From NCBI RefSeq assembly GCF_023273895.1, contig NZ_CP096883.1, positions 1,612,001-1,676,000 of the forward strand: a stretch of DNA of 64,000 nt, given 5' to 3'. The translations under genes were made by a program, and so were the position numbers. Position 1 is the stretch's first letter. The number at the start of each line of letters is the position of its first letter. Shown piece by piece: positions 37,336 to 46,038 of this stretch. The notes beneath the pieces are model-generated. The model worked only from the letters and a program-made list of their open reading frames with translations, did not search any database and was not told the origin of the DNA. Source of the stretch: Sphingobacterium sp. PCS056. Lineage in GTDB: Bacteria; Bacteroidota; Bacteroidia; Sphingobacteriales; Sphingobacteriaceae.

Positions 37336-38179
37336 TGAATTATCTTACGAGGTAAGCAAATCCACGACAAAAAAATACAGTACGAGTTTTTCATTAGGTA
37401 TTATGGCGCTACATCCCTCCATCAGGCAGGCTATATATGCGATCTATGGCTATGTTAGGCTGGCAGATGAAATTGTAGATAGTTTTCATGGCTATGATAA
37501 ACGGTTGCTGCTGACCCGTTTTATGGAGCAGACGGATCAAGCGCTCAACGAGCAGATTTCACTTAACCCGATACTGCAATCTTTTCAGGAGACGGTACAT
37601 CGCTACGCAATAGATCGTAGCTTGGTCGATCAATTTCTGAAAAGTATGGAGATGGATTTGCATCAAGTGACATACGATGAAGATCGGTACAAGGAATATA
37701 TACTGGGCTCGGCAGAAGTGGTGGGACTGATGTGTTTACATGTTTTTGTGGGTGGATGTAAAGAAGAATACCAAAAATTGAAACCTTATGCCATGAAGCT
37801 TGGTTCAGCTTTTCAGAAAATTAATTTTCTCAGAGACCTGAAAGATGATTACCATATCCTGGGGCGTACTTATTTCCCGGATGTCGATATGCGGGGGTTT
37901 GATAACCATATTAAATTTGCGATCGAGCAGGATATCGAAAGTGAATTTAGGGAAGCACTAGTCGGAATAAAAAAATTGCCAAGTTCGTCTAAATTCGGAG
38001 TTTATCTTGCCTATAAATATTATTGGTCATTATTGAAAAAAATTAAACAGATTCCTGCCCATAGCATATTAAAAGAACGTATTCGTATCCCCAACAGTCA
38101 AAAGCTTTCTTTGATGATGAGCTGCTATGTACAATACAAGATGGAGGTGGTGAGACCATTTCGCATATTTGGTCTGTAA
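37319..38179 (+). CDS. crtB: phytoene synthase
   Basis: A 286-residue squalene/phytoene synthase that joins two geranylgeranyl diphosphates. Both aspartate-rich motifs are present: DEIVDSFHGYD (near residue 42) and LRDLKDDYHILGRTYFPDVD (near residue 175). The start overlaps the 3' end of crtI, so the two are translationally coupled. Length is normal for Bacteroidota. Confidence 0.96.
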   Translation: MKKLFDELSYEVSKSTTKKYSTSFSLGIMALHPSIRQAIYAIYGYVRLADEIVDSFHGYDKRLLLTRFMEQTDQALNEQISLNPILQSFQETVHRYAIDRSLVDQFLKSMEMDLHQVTYDEDRYKEYILGSAEVVGLMCLHVFVGGCKEEYQKLKPYAMKLGSAFQKINFLRDLKDDYHILGRTYFPDVDMRGFDNHIKFAIEQDIESEFREALVGIKKLPSSSKFGVYLAYKYYWSLLKKIKQIPAHSILKERIRIPNSQKLSLMMSCYVQYKMEVVRPFRIFGL

Positions 38180-38257
38180 GAATACGAACAGTTATAGCAG
38201 GTATTTTGGATCCTAACTTAGGCCTCAAGGGTTGATGTTAGCTTAAAATTTATAAAT

Positions 38258-38728
38258 ATGATATATCAGATAGAGACGACACAGCAGTTGAATTGCGATA
38301 TCCAAACGGCTTGGGATTTTTTTTCGTCACCCCATAATTTAGCTAAGATCACCCCTGAAAAGATGAATTTTGTGATTGTCAACCAATTAGCAGATACACC
38401 CATCCACCAAGGTCTGATCATCGATTATAAAGTCACGCCTTTGTTGGGCATAAGGATGAAATGGCGAACTAAAATAACGCAGGTAGAAGATTATGTCAGT
38501 TTTACGGATGAGCAGTTAAATGGACCTTATACACTATGGCGTCATTTTCATGAATTTACGCCTAATGAGGAAGGGGTAATGATGAGGGATGTCGTGACCT
38601 ATAAGCTTCCATTGGGATATTTGGGTCGAATCGCGCATAAATTGATGATACGCAACAAACTCGTGGATATTTTTGCTTACCGATATGAAGTATTAGAAAA
38701 AATGTTTAACACTAAAAATCAATCTTGA
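38258..38728 (+). CDS. SRPBCC family protein
   Basis: A 156-residue protein of the START/Bet v 1-like SRPBCC fold, with the typical start (IETTQQLNCDIQTAWDFFSSPHNLAKITP) and a central GIRMKWRTKITQVE strand pair. Members bind hydrophobic ligands. Its place between crtB and crtZ, with the stop overlapping the crtZ start by one base, suggests a role in handling a carotenoid or precursor, but that is inference. Confidence 0.88.
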   Translation: MIYQIETTQQLNCDIQTAWDFFSSPHNLAKITPEKMNFVIVNQLADTPIHQGLIIDYKVTPLLGIRMKWRTKITQVEDYVSFTDEQLNGPYTLWRHFHEFTPNEEGVMMRDVVTYKLPLGYLGRIAHKLMIRNKLVDIFAYRYEVLEKMFNTKNQS

Positions 38729-39180
38729 TGAATATCTTAATTGTAATAGCGACCTTCTTTTTGATGGAAGGAGCGACTTGGTTGATTCACAAATATGTGA
38801 TGCACGGATTTCTATGGATGTTGCATAGAGATCATCATGACCACAGTACCGAGGGACATCTGGAAAAAAATGATTATTTCTTTATCATTTTTGCAATACC
38901 TGCTATTATACTCATGTATATCGGTAGCCAGCAGGGATATAGTTATATTTTCTACATAGGATTGGGGGTGACGTGCTACGGTCTGGCTTATTTTTTTGTG
39001 CACGATATTTTTATTCACCAACGGATCAGTTTTCTAAGCAATACAAAAAACCCCTATTTATTGGCCATAAGGCGTGCGCACAAGCAGCACCATAAACATC
39101 TAGGGCGAGAGCAGGGCGAATGTTTTGGATTTCTTTGGGTGCCGGTGAAATATTTTAAAATGTATTTTAAAAAAGATTAA
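38728..39180 (+). CDS. crtZ: beta-carotene hydroxylase
   Basis: A 150-residue membrane di-iron hydroxylase of the fatty acid hydroxylase superfamily that adds 3-hydroxyl groups to beta-carotene rings to give zeaxanthin. The histidine boxes HKYVMH, HRDHHDH, HDIFIH and HKQHHKH are all present. The ATG at 38728 overlaps the preceding stop codon by one base; the in-frame TTG at 38725 is less likely. Confidence 0.95.
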   Translation: MNILIVIATFFLMEGATWLIHKYVMHGFLWMLHRDHHDHSTEGHLEKNDYFFIIFAIPAIILMYIGSQQGYSYIFYIGLGVTCYGLAYFFVHDIFIHQRISFLSNTKNPYLLAIRRAHKQHHKHLGREQGECFGFLWVPVKYFKMYFKKD

Positions 39181-39182
39181 AG

Positions 39183-39866
39183 ATGCAAGCATATACGTAT
39201 ATACTGATCAATTTTTTGACGGTTATCATTTGTTTTATTTTTTCATTTGATCGCAGAATACAGTTCAATAAACATTTTAAAGCATTTCTTAAAGGAAGTA
39301 TTTTGGTGGCAATTCCATTTATCGCATGGGATATCGCCTTTACTAAAATGGGAGTCTGGTGGTTTAACTCGAGCTATACCATGCCTTTTAGAATCGGTGG
39401 TTTACCGATCGAAGAATGGTTGTTTTTTATCTGCATACCGTTTTCATGTGTGTTTACTTATTTCTGTCTGGATAAATTTTTCAACCTCAATTGGGCAAAT
39501 AGGTTGAATACGATCGTGGTGTGGTTTACCGTGTTGGTGTGCTTACTGGTGGCGGTCTTATTTCACCAAAAAATATATCCTCTGGTTACCGTACTGATCA
39601 CTGCAGCGACTGTACTTTATCTACATTATATCGCAAAAGTAAGTTGGATAGGAAAGGGATCGTTCGTCTACCTCTGCTTGATGCCGGGTTTCTTTATGGT
39701 AAATGGGGTACTGACGGGTACTGGTCTGGAATCGCCAATCGTTAATTACAATGCGGATCAAATATTGAATATCCGTATGCTGACGATTCCAGTAGAAGAT
39801 GCGGTGTATGGGTATGCACAATTTATGCTCAATATCTACTTTTTTAAACGGTTTCAAAAAAAATAA
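39183..39866 (+). CDS. lycopene cyclase, fused two-domain (CrtYcd) type
   Basis: A 227-residue membrane protein with about six or seven helices and two copies of the heterodimeric-cyclase domain: PIEEW near residue 75 in the first and PVEDA near residue 203 in the second. These acidic motifs define the CrtYc/CrtYd family. It would cyclise lycopene to beta-carotene. It follows crtZ by two bases. Confidence 0.93.
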   Translation: MQAYTYILINFLTVIICFIFSFDRRIQFNKHFKAFLKGSILVAIPFIAWDIAFTKMGVWWFNSSYTMPFRIGGLPIEEWLFFICIPFSCVFTYFCLDKFFNLNWANRLNTIVVWFTVLVCLLVAVLFHQKIYPLVTVLITAATVLYLHYIAKVSWIGKGSFVYLCLMPGFFMVNGVLTGTGLESPIVNYNADQILNIRMLTIPVEDAVYGYAQFMLNIYFFKRFQKK

Positions 39867-39871
39867 CGATC

Positions 39872-40432
39872 ATGAAAAATCACTACCGCTATATCTGGAT
39901 AGCTAGCTTTTTGGTGATGCTCCTTTTTTCCTCATGTGCCATGATACCTAAAGGTGTACAGCCTATCCGTGATTTTGATGTAGATCGCTATTTAGGTAAA
40001 TGGTATGAGATCGCCCGTGTTGACAATCGTTTTGAAAAAAATCTGCAGCGGGTCACTGCTCAATATCATTTGGATGATGATGGTAGCTTAATCGTATTAA
40101 ATAGGGGCTATGATACCGTAAAAAACGAGTGGAAATCGGCCAAAGGTAAAGCAAAGTTCAGATCTCAGAAAACGACTGCAGCATTGAAAGTTTCCTTTTT
40201 TGGACCTTTTTATGGTGGATATAATGTTATTGCATTGGATCCTGCATATCGCTATGCCTTAGTCGCAGGTCAAAATTTTGACTACTTGTGGATCCTTTCT
40301 CGCGAGACCACGATTCCGGATGATATAAAAGCTTCCTTTATCAAAACAGCTCAAGCGATTGGTTATGATACAAGTCGATTCGTATGGGTAGCACATGACA
40401 AAGAAATAGGAGTTGGCGATGAAGAAAAATAA
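39872..40432 (+). CDS. lipocalin family lipoprotein (Blc-like)
   Basis: A 186-residue lipoprotein (lipobox ending SSC near residue 22) of the bacterial lipocalin family, with the signature GKWYEIARVDNRFEKN near residue 46 and a C-terminal FVWV strand. Blc-type lipocalins sit on the periplasmic side of the outer membrane and bind lipids. It lies five bases after the cyclase and overlaps the photolyase start, so it belongs to the carotenoid operon. Confidence 0.93.
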   Translation: MKNHYRYIWIASFLVMLLFSSCAMIPKGVQPIRDFDVDRYLGKWYEIARVDNRFEKNLQRVTAQYHLDDDGSLIVLNRGYDTVKNEWKSAKGKAKFRSQKTTAALKVSFFGPFYGGYNVIALDPAYRYALVAGQNFDYLWILSRETTIPDDIKASFIKTAQAIGYDTSRFVWVAHDKEIGVGDEEK

Positions 40433-41720
40433 AGTCGTTATTTTTTGGTTTAGACGAGATCTGCGCTTATCAGATAATAGGGGTCTGCAACAGGCCATTG
40501 CTTCTGGATACGCGGTACTGCCTATCTTTATTTTTGACAGCGATATATTGACCCGGCTAGCAACGCGTTATGATAGACGTGTAGATTATATTCATCAAGC
40601 ATTGCATGCGATGAATGTGACTTTGCAAAAGCATGGCTCTACGCTGCACACCTATTCAGGAGTTCCGTTGGATGTGATAAAAATGATCTGCCAGGAGTAT
40701 GATGTACAGGGGTTGTATTGCAATGGCGATTATGAACCGCAGGCGATCAAAAGAGATGATGCTGTGCAACGTGATCTAAAAGAGATCGGTATTCCATGCT
40801 ATGCAAGCAAAGATCAGGTCATATTTGAAAAGTCGGAAGTTGTTAAAGCGGATGGAAGTCCCTATACTGTATATACGCCTTATGCTAAAAAGTGGAAGAG
40901 TATGCTGCAGCCTGCACACTACGGGCAGGAGACCATTGCCCTGGAAAATTTTTATAAAGCAGCATTTCAAGATATTATAAGTCTAGAAACATTAGGCTTT
41001 CAAAAGACCGACCTCGTATTTGAACAGCCGCAACTGGCGATAGATATCATAAAAGATTATGGAGAAAAGCGTGATTTTCCTGCGCTGGACCATACCACCC
41101 GACTGGGTATCGCTTTGCGATTTGGAACGATATCAATCCGAAAATGTGTGGATTTTGCGTTGAAAAATAATGAAACTTGGCTTTCTGAATTGATTTGGCG
41201 TGAGTTTTTTATGCAGATCCTGTACCATTTTCCACAGGTCGTGACAGCTAGTTTTAAACCAAAATACGATGCCATCGAATGGCGAAATAATGAGGTGGAA
41301 TTTGAACGATGGTGTTCCGGAAAAACGGGATATCCGATTGTCGATGCTGGCATGAGGCAGCTCAATGAGACGGGCTTTATGCACAATCGGGTACGGATGG
41401 TGGTTGCTAGTTTCTTGTGCAAACATCTTCTCATCGATTGGCGTTGGGGTGAAGCTTATTTTGCACAAAAATTATTAGACTACGATCTTGCTGCAAATAA
41501 TGGTAATTGGCAGTGGGTAGCGGGTTCAGGATGTGATGCCGCACCCTATTTTCGGATTTTCAACCCTACGGCACAAACATTAAAGTTTGATGAAGATCTC
41601 CTATATGTTAAAACTTGGAATCCAGATTATGGACAGCTCTTGGAAGCTCCTATTGTAGGACATGAATTTGCTCGAGCAAGGGCACTTCAAGCATATCGGG
41701 CGGCACTGCAAGATAAATAG
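40419..41720 (+). CDS. phrB: deoxyribodipyrimidine photolyase
   Basis: A 433-residue class I photolyase that repairs pyrimidine dimers using blue light. The N-terminal antenna-binding domain begins WFRRDLRLSDN, and the FAD-binding helical domain contains WSELIWREFF-like and LLDYDLAANNGNWQWVAGSGCDAAPYFRIFNP segments. The ATG at 40419 was chosen over an upstream TTG at 40413 because a GGAG run lies just before it; it overlaps the lipocalin 3' end by 14 bases. Its place in the pigment operon points to joint light or oxidative-stress control. Confidence 0.96.
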   Translation: MKKNKVVIFWFRRDLRLSDNRGLQQAIASGYAVLPIFIFDSDILTRLATRYDRRVDYIHQALHAMNVTLQKHGSTLHTYSGVPLDVIKMICQEYDVQGLYCNGDYEPQAIKRDDAVQRDLKEIGIPCYASKDQVIFEKSEVVKADGSPYTVYTPYAKKWKSMLQPAHYGQETIALENFYKAAFQDIISLETLGFQKTDLVFEQPQLAIDIIKDYGEKRDFPALDHTTRLGIALRFGTISIRKCVDFALKNNETWLSELIWREFFMQILYHFPQVVTASFKPKYDAIEWRNNEVEFERWCSGKTGYPIVDAGMRQLNETGFMHNRVRMVVASFLCKHLLIDWRWGEAYFAQKLLDYDLAANNGNWQWVAGSGCDAAPYFRIFNPTAQTLKFDEDLLYVKTWNPDYGQLLEAPIVGHEFARARALQAYRAALQDK

Positions 41721-41736
41721 CAAAAGATAAAATCTT

Positions 41737-42258
41737 ATGGACAGAAATAAAGTTGTATTGGTTGATGAGCAAGATCATGCTCTGGGAGAAATGGATAAGA
41801 TGGAGGCACACGAAAAAGGAATGTTGCACCGTGCGTTCTCTATATTTATCTTAAATAGTGAGCGACAGATGCTGATCCATCAACGTGCTCAGCACAAGTA
41901 CCATGGAGGTGGATTGTGGACCAATGCCTGCTGCTCTCATCCACAATGGGGGGAAGAGATTAAAGCGAGTGCATCGCAAAGATTAGCCTATGAAATGGGA
42001 TTAAAATGTGATATCGATCATCTCTTTTCTTTTATGTACCATACTCCAGTTGAAAATAACTTGATTGAGCATGAATATGATCATGTATTGATCGGATATA
42101 CCGATGATCAGCCAAACTTCAATCCCGATGAAGTGCAAAATTATCAATGGATCGATAAAGCAGAACTGATGAAACAACTCACGGAGCAACCGGAGAAATT
42201 CACATATTGGTTTAGGATGGCTGTACCACAGATTATTGATGAGGTACAAACCTATTAA
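41737..42258 (+). CDS. idi: isopentenyl-diphosphate delta-isomerase, type I
   Basis: A 173-residue Nudix-fold enzyme that interconverts IPP and DMAPP, the start of isoprenoid chains. The active-site cysteine is in TNACCSHPQWGEE and the glutamate region in EHEYDHVLIG. It is the last gene of the carotenoid operon, 16 bases after the photolyase, and would raise precursor supply when the operon is induced. Confidence 0.96.
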   Translation: MDRNKVVLVDEQDHALGEMDKMEAHEKGMLHRAFSIFILNSERQMLIHQRAQHKYHGGGLWTNACCSHPQWGEEIKASASQRLAYEMGLKCDIDHLFSFMYHTPVENNLIEHEYDHVLIGYTDDQPNFNPDEVQNYQWIDKAELMKQLTEQPEKFTYWFRMAVPQIIDEVQTY

Positions 42259-42806
42259 AAACTGCTCACGGCTATCAGTGCACAGTTCAATCTGGTACAG
42301 TTCTACTAATTCATGTTGAGTTTGATACTTCTACTGTTTCAATAAACAGCAACAAATCCTGCTATGCGACGTTTTCCGCTTGATATAGTTGTTGCGCTTG
42401 CCGATCTCAAACATCGCTATTTGTACAGATACTAATCTTGGTAGCTCTTGCATAAATCGGCATGCTATATCGGCTCCAGATAGCCGTTTTGTCCCTTTAA
42501 CAATCCATTTTTATTCCTGTGTAAATCGTTGCCATGCCCTGATGATGACTGCTTATACTATGCAATGGGTACCAGCCTTTTTTTGAGTATTTACCTTGTT
42601 TTCTTTCTATTATGATGATTTATTTGAGTTTTCATTGATTGTTATCAATCGCTCTATTCAGGATTTGAGCCATGATTTGCTACATCGTTTTCGTATGATG
42701 TGCAATCGTTTGCTTGAATAATGAAATAGGAGCCGTGATTTATTTTTGTTTACAATTGCTGGACTATAACCAAGAGTTACACGAATAAAAACCTAATAAT
42801 CACGAT
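42259..42806. other. intergenic region before a SusC/SusD pair
   Basis: A 548-base gap. It contains a weak hairpin CTGTTT-CAAT-AAACAG at 42334-42349 that may end the carotenoid transcript, and should hold the promoter of the SusC gene at its right end. No convincing ORF or promoter box is seen. Confidence 0.45.
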
Positions 42807-45800
42807 ATGGTTAAACACAATTACTCAAAGCACAGGAGCTGGTCCAGATTATACTGTCAGCTTGCATTTTTAGCACCACTTTCGTTGAGCACACTGCCCA
42901 ATTTGGCAGGCGCTCATCCCCTGTTTGCGATGGAAAAAGTAGATTCAAAAGGGGTATGGCAACAACAAATTTCAGGAAAAGTAGTTGATGCAACTGGTAG
43001 GGGCCTGGGAGGCGTAACGGTCAGAGAAAAAGGTGGCAAGGGTTCTACTTCCACGGATATGAATGGTCAATATACGCTCGCTATCACAACTTCTAATCCG
43101 ATTTTGATCTTCAGTTCTGTCGGTTATATCCATCAAGAAGTGGTTGCATCTGCGGCATCTGTTGTCCGTTTGGTAGCGCAGGAAGATATGCTTGATGAGG
43201 TGGTCGTGGTCGGTTACGGTAGTCAAAAGAAAACCAACCTGACCAGTGCAGTGTCACAGATCGATGCCAAAGTGTTACAGAATCGACCTTCACCAACGGT
43301 GGTCAATATGTTGCAGGGGGCAGCTCCGGGCTTAGTGATCAGTCGAAATTCGGGTAGACCGGGGGCGCAAGGATTAAATATGGAGGTTCGTGGCGCTACT
43401 TCTGCCAATGGTGGTGTTGCTCCTCTGGTTGTGATTGACGGTGTCATCAGTTCCGAAGGTACGTTTATTGCTTTAAATCCCAATGATATTGAAAATATCA
43501 GTGTGCTGAAAGATGGTGGTGCAACAGCTATCTATGGGGCGCAGTCAGCGGGTGGGGTGATATTGGTCACGACAAAAAAAGGCCAAAAAGGAAAATCACG
43601 AATTTCATTGATGAGCAATATGGCTTGGCAAATGCCGGCCAATATCCCTAAAAGATTGTCCTTGATTGATGAAATGAATTATGTCAATATCGCACGGGCA
43701 AATGCTGGTTTGGCTCCTGAGTATAATGAGGAGGATCTCAACTATGCGGTGAATGGACCTACATTTGTTCTGGGATCGAATGGACAATGGCGGACTTACA
43801 ATCAGGAAAATCTCATTGACCAGGTTGTGAAGAAGTCTTACACGATGAACAACACCAACTTGCAGTTTTCGGGCGGTAGTGAAAATGTAACGTACATGGC
43901 TTCATTGGGCAATATGAGTCAAGCGGGTATGTTTAAGGTCGGTGAAGACCATTTTACGCGATGGAATGCGCGGGCCAATATATCGGCTAAAGTCAATGAA
44001 TATATCAAATTAGATATCGGGAGTGCTTATATTAATCAAGCTACTGATAATCCACAGGATGGGGGCTATGGACTAGATGGGGGAGGAAATGGTATTTTAC
44101 GTCAATTTTTCTCTTCCAGAATGCGTTTTCCGCTTTTCAATGAAGATGGCACCTATTACCGAAGTGGTACTTCATCAGCATTTGGGTATGCGCTATTGAA
44201 AGATGGTGGATTTAACCGGGACCGTAGTAGTACCTACTTCAATAATGCAACGGCAACCATACACAAGTTGGTGAAAGGTCTGGAGATTAAATTGATGTAT
44301 AGCCGTGAAGATATTACGAAACAAAATCGCAATTTCAGACGAACAGTGACCTTCTATTCGGGTCCTACAGCCAATACCGCAAGTCAATTGAATAATCCGA
44401 ATAATTATGCAATCACGGATTATAAAACGTTGAGCCAGAATTATCAAGCTGTGGCAGATTATAACGTTAAAATTGCGGATGATCATCATTTCCATATCAT
44501 GGGCGGGTATCAGCTCTATGCTTACGACTATCAAACCTTAAGTGCGTCGACAAAGAATTTGTATGTCAACGATAATCCGAGTTTGAACTTTACCTCAGAT
44601 CCACTCAATAAGTCCAATTCGCAGTCGGCGTCTACAGAGAAAATGCAATCTTACTTTGGTCGTTTCAATTACAATTATAAAGAAAAATACTTATTTGAAG
44701 CCACTGTACGTAGTGATGAAAGTTCACGATTGACTCCAGGTGAGCGCGTTAAGGTCTTTCCTTCCTTTTCAGCGGGTTGGAATATGTCGAAGGAAGCCTG
44801 GTTTGATGGTTTATCATCTATCGTCAATGAGTTGAAACCACGCGTATCTTGGGGTAAAGTGGGCTCTAAAGTCGGGATAGGGTACTATGATTTTATTGCT
44901 CAGCTCTTGACTGGATCAAATGTACTGTTGGGCGATAGTAGACAGACTTATCTCAATCAGGGTATGATTCCGGCAACAAATCTATCTTGGGAAACGATAG
45001 AGACCCAAAATTTTGGTTTAGATTTTAGTTTCTTGAATAGAAAGTTGAAAGGTTCATTTGATTATTATAATAAGTACAACAATAATATGTTGGTTCGGGT
45101 GAGCTTACCTGCAACTATTGGTATTGATGTTCCTAAATCAAATGTTGGAAAGATGAAAACCTGGGGATGGGAACTCAGCTTGGGTTATCAAGATAAGATC
45201 GGTGATGATTTTACTTTTGGGGCATCATTTAACCTGGCGGATAATCAAAATAAATTGGTTAAATATGGTGGTGCTGATAATATAGTTTATTCAGGCGTCA
45301 ATAATCTAGTAGAAGGCTATGCGCTGAATTCGATCTGGGCCTATAAGACCAATGGCTATTTTCAGACGGAAGAGGATCTAAAAAATGCACCGAGCTATGC
45401 GAAATTGATCAATAAAGCGGGCGTACCTGGATTGGGCGATATCCGTTATGTGGATCTGGATGGCAATGGAGAGATCTCTCCGGGTAAAAATGTCCTTGGT
45501 GATACCGGTGATTTAGTGTACTTAGGCGACATCAACCCTAGATATCAATACGGTTTCAATTTTAATTTTGGATATAAAAATATCGATTTCAGCATGTTTA
45601 TTCAGGGGATCGGTAAACGTAAATTCAAACCTAGCAATGAATTGATTCAACCGCAGTTATATTCGTATTATTTACCGATGAATTTTCATATGGATTACTG
45701 GACTCCAGAAAACCGCGATGCTGCTTATCCAAGACCTTACTTAGAAGGAACACAAAATTTTCAGAATTCGGATAAATGGTTTATGAACGGGGCTTACGCA

Positions 45801-46025
45801 CGTTTGAAAAATATTCAGTTGGGTTATTCTTTGACCAAGGAAACCATGAAAAAGTTACCATTCTCACGGGTACGCATGTATGTTTCGGGAGAAGATTTAT
45901 TGACAATTTCCAAATTGGGTATTTATAAAGGTGTGATCGATCCCGAGATGAAGCCTGAGGATGGTAAAGTATCGCCATATCCATTTGCAACATCCATTTC
46001 CTTTGGTTTAAATATTGATTTTTAA
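42807..46025 (+). CDS. SusC/RagA family TonB-linked outer-membrane transporter
   Basis: A 1072-residue SusC-type receptor with an atypical long basic N-terminus before the signal core (about 14-36), a CarboxypepD_reg-like domain (about 52-130), a TonB-box-like EVVVVGYGSQKK segment, a plug with LKDGGATAIYGAQSAGGVILVTTKKG, and a barrel ending ISFGLNIDF. No STN domain is present. It forms a two-gene unit with the SusD gene that starts 14 bases later. No sensor or enzyme gene adjoins, so its substrate is not indicated. Confidence 0.96.
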   Translation: MVKHNYSKHRSWSRLYCQLAFLAPLSLSTLPNLAGAHPLFAMEKVDSKGVWQQQISGKVVDATGRGLGGVTVREKGGKGSTSTDMNGQYTLAITTSNPILIFSSVGYIHQEVVASAASVVRLVAQEDMLDEVVVVGYGSQKKTNLTSAVSQIDAKVLQNRPSPTVVNMLQGAAPGLVISRNSGRPGAQGLNMEVRGATSANGGVAPLVVIDGVISSEGTFIALNPNDIENISVLKDGGATAIYGAQSAGGVILVTTKKGQKGKSRISLMSNMAWQMPANIPKRLSLIDEMNYVNIARANAGLAPEYNEEDLNYAVNGPTFVLGSNGQWRTYNQENLIDQVVKKSYTMNNTNLQFSGGSENVTYMASLGNMSQAGMFKVGEDHFTRWNARANISAKVNEYIKLDIGSAYINQATDNPQDGGYGLDGGGNGILRQFFSSRMRFPLFNEDGTYYRSGTSSAFGYALLKDGGFNRDRSSTYFNNATATIHKLVKGLEIKLMYSREDITKQNRNFRRTVTFYSGPTANTASQLNNPNNYAITDYKTLSQNYQAVADYNVKIADDHHFHIMGGYQLYAYDYQTLSASTKNLYVNDNPSLNFTSDPLNKSNSQSASTEKMQSYFGRFNYNYKEKYLFEATVRSDESSRLTPGERVKVFPSFSAGWNMSKEAWFDGLSSIVNELKPRVSWGKVGSKVGIGYYDFIAQLLTGSNVLLGDSRQTYLNQGMIPATNLSWETIETQNFGLDFSFLNRKLKGSFDYYNKYNNNMLVRVSLPATIGIDVPKSNVGKMKTWGWELSLGYQDKIGDDFTFGASFNLADNQNKLVKYGGADNIVYSGVNNLVEGYALNSIWAYKTNGYFQTEEDLKNAPSYAKLINKAGVPGLGDIRYVDLDGNGEISPGKNVLGDTGDLVYLGDINPRYQYGFNFNFGYKNIDFSMFIQGIGKRKFKPSNELIQPQLYSYYLPMNFHMDYWTPENRDAAYPRPYLEGTQNFQNSDKWFMNGAYARLKNIQLGYSLTKETMKKLPFSRVRMYVSGEDLLTISKLGIYKGVIDPEMKPEDGKVSPYPFATSISFGLNIDF

Positions 46026-46038
46026 TTAGACAGTGATC

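Noticed and set aside
42389..42586. 65-residue ORF in the gap after idi
   Set aside because: There is no recognisable domain, signal or promoter, and codon use does not look like that of the neighbours.
44193..44534. 113-residue minus-strand ORF
   Set aside because: It is antisense to the SusC gene and has no independent support.
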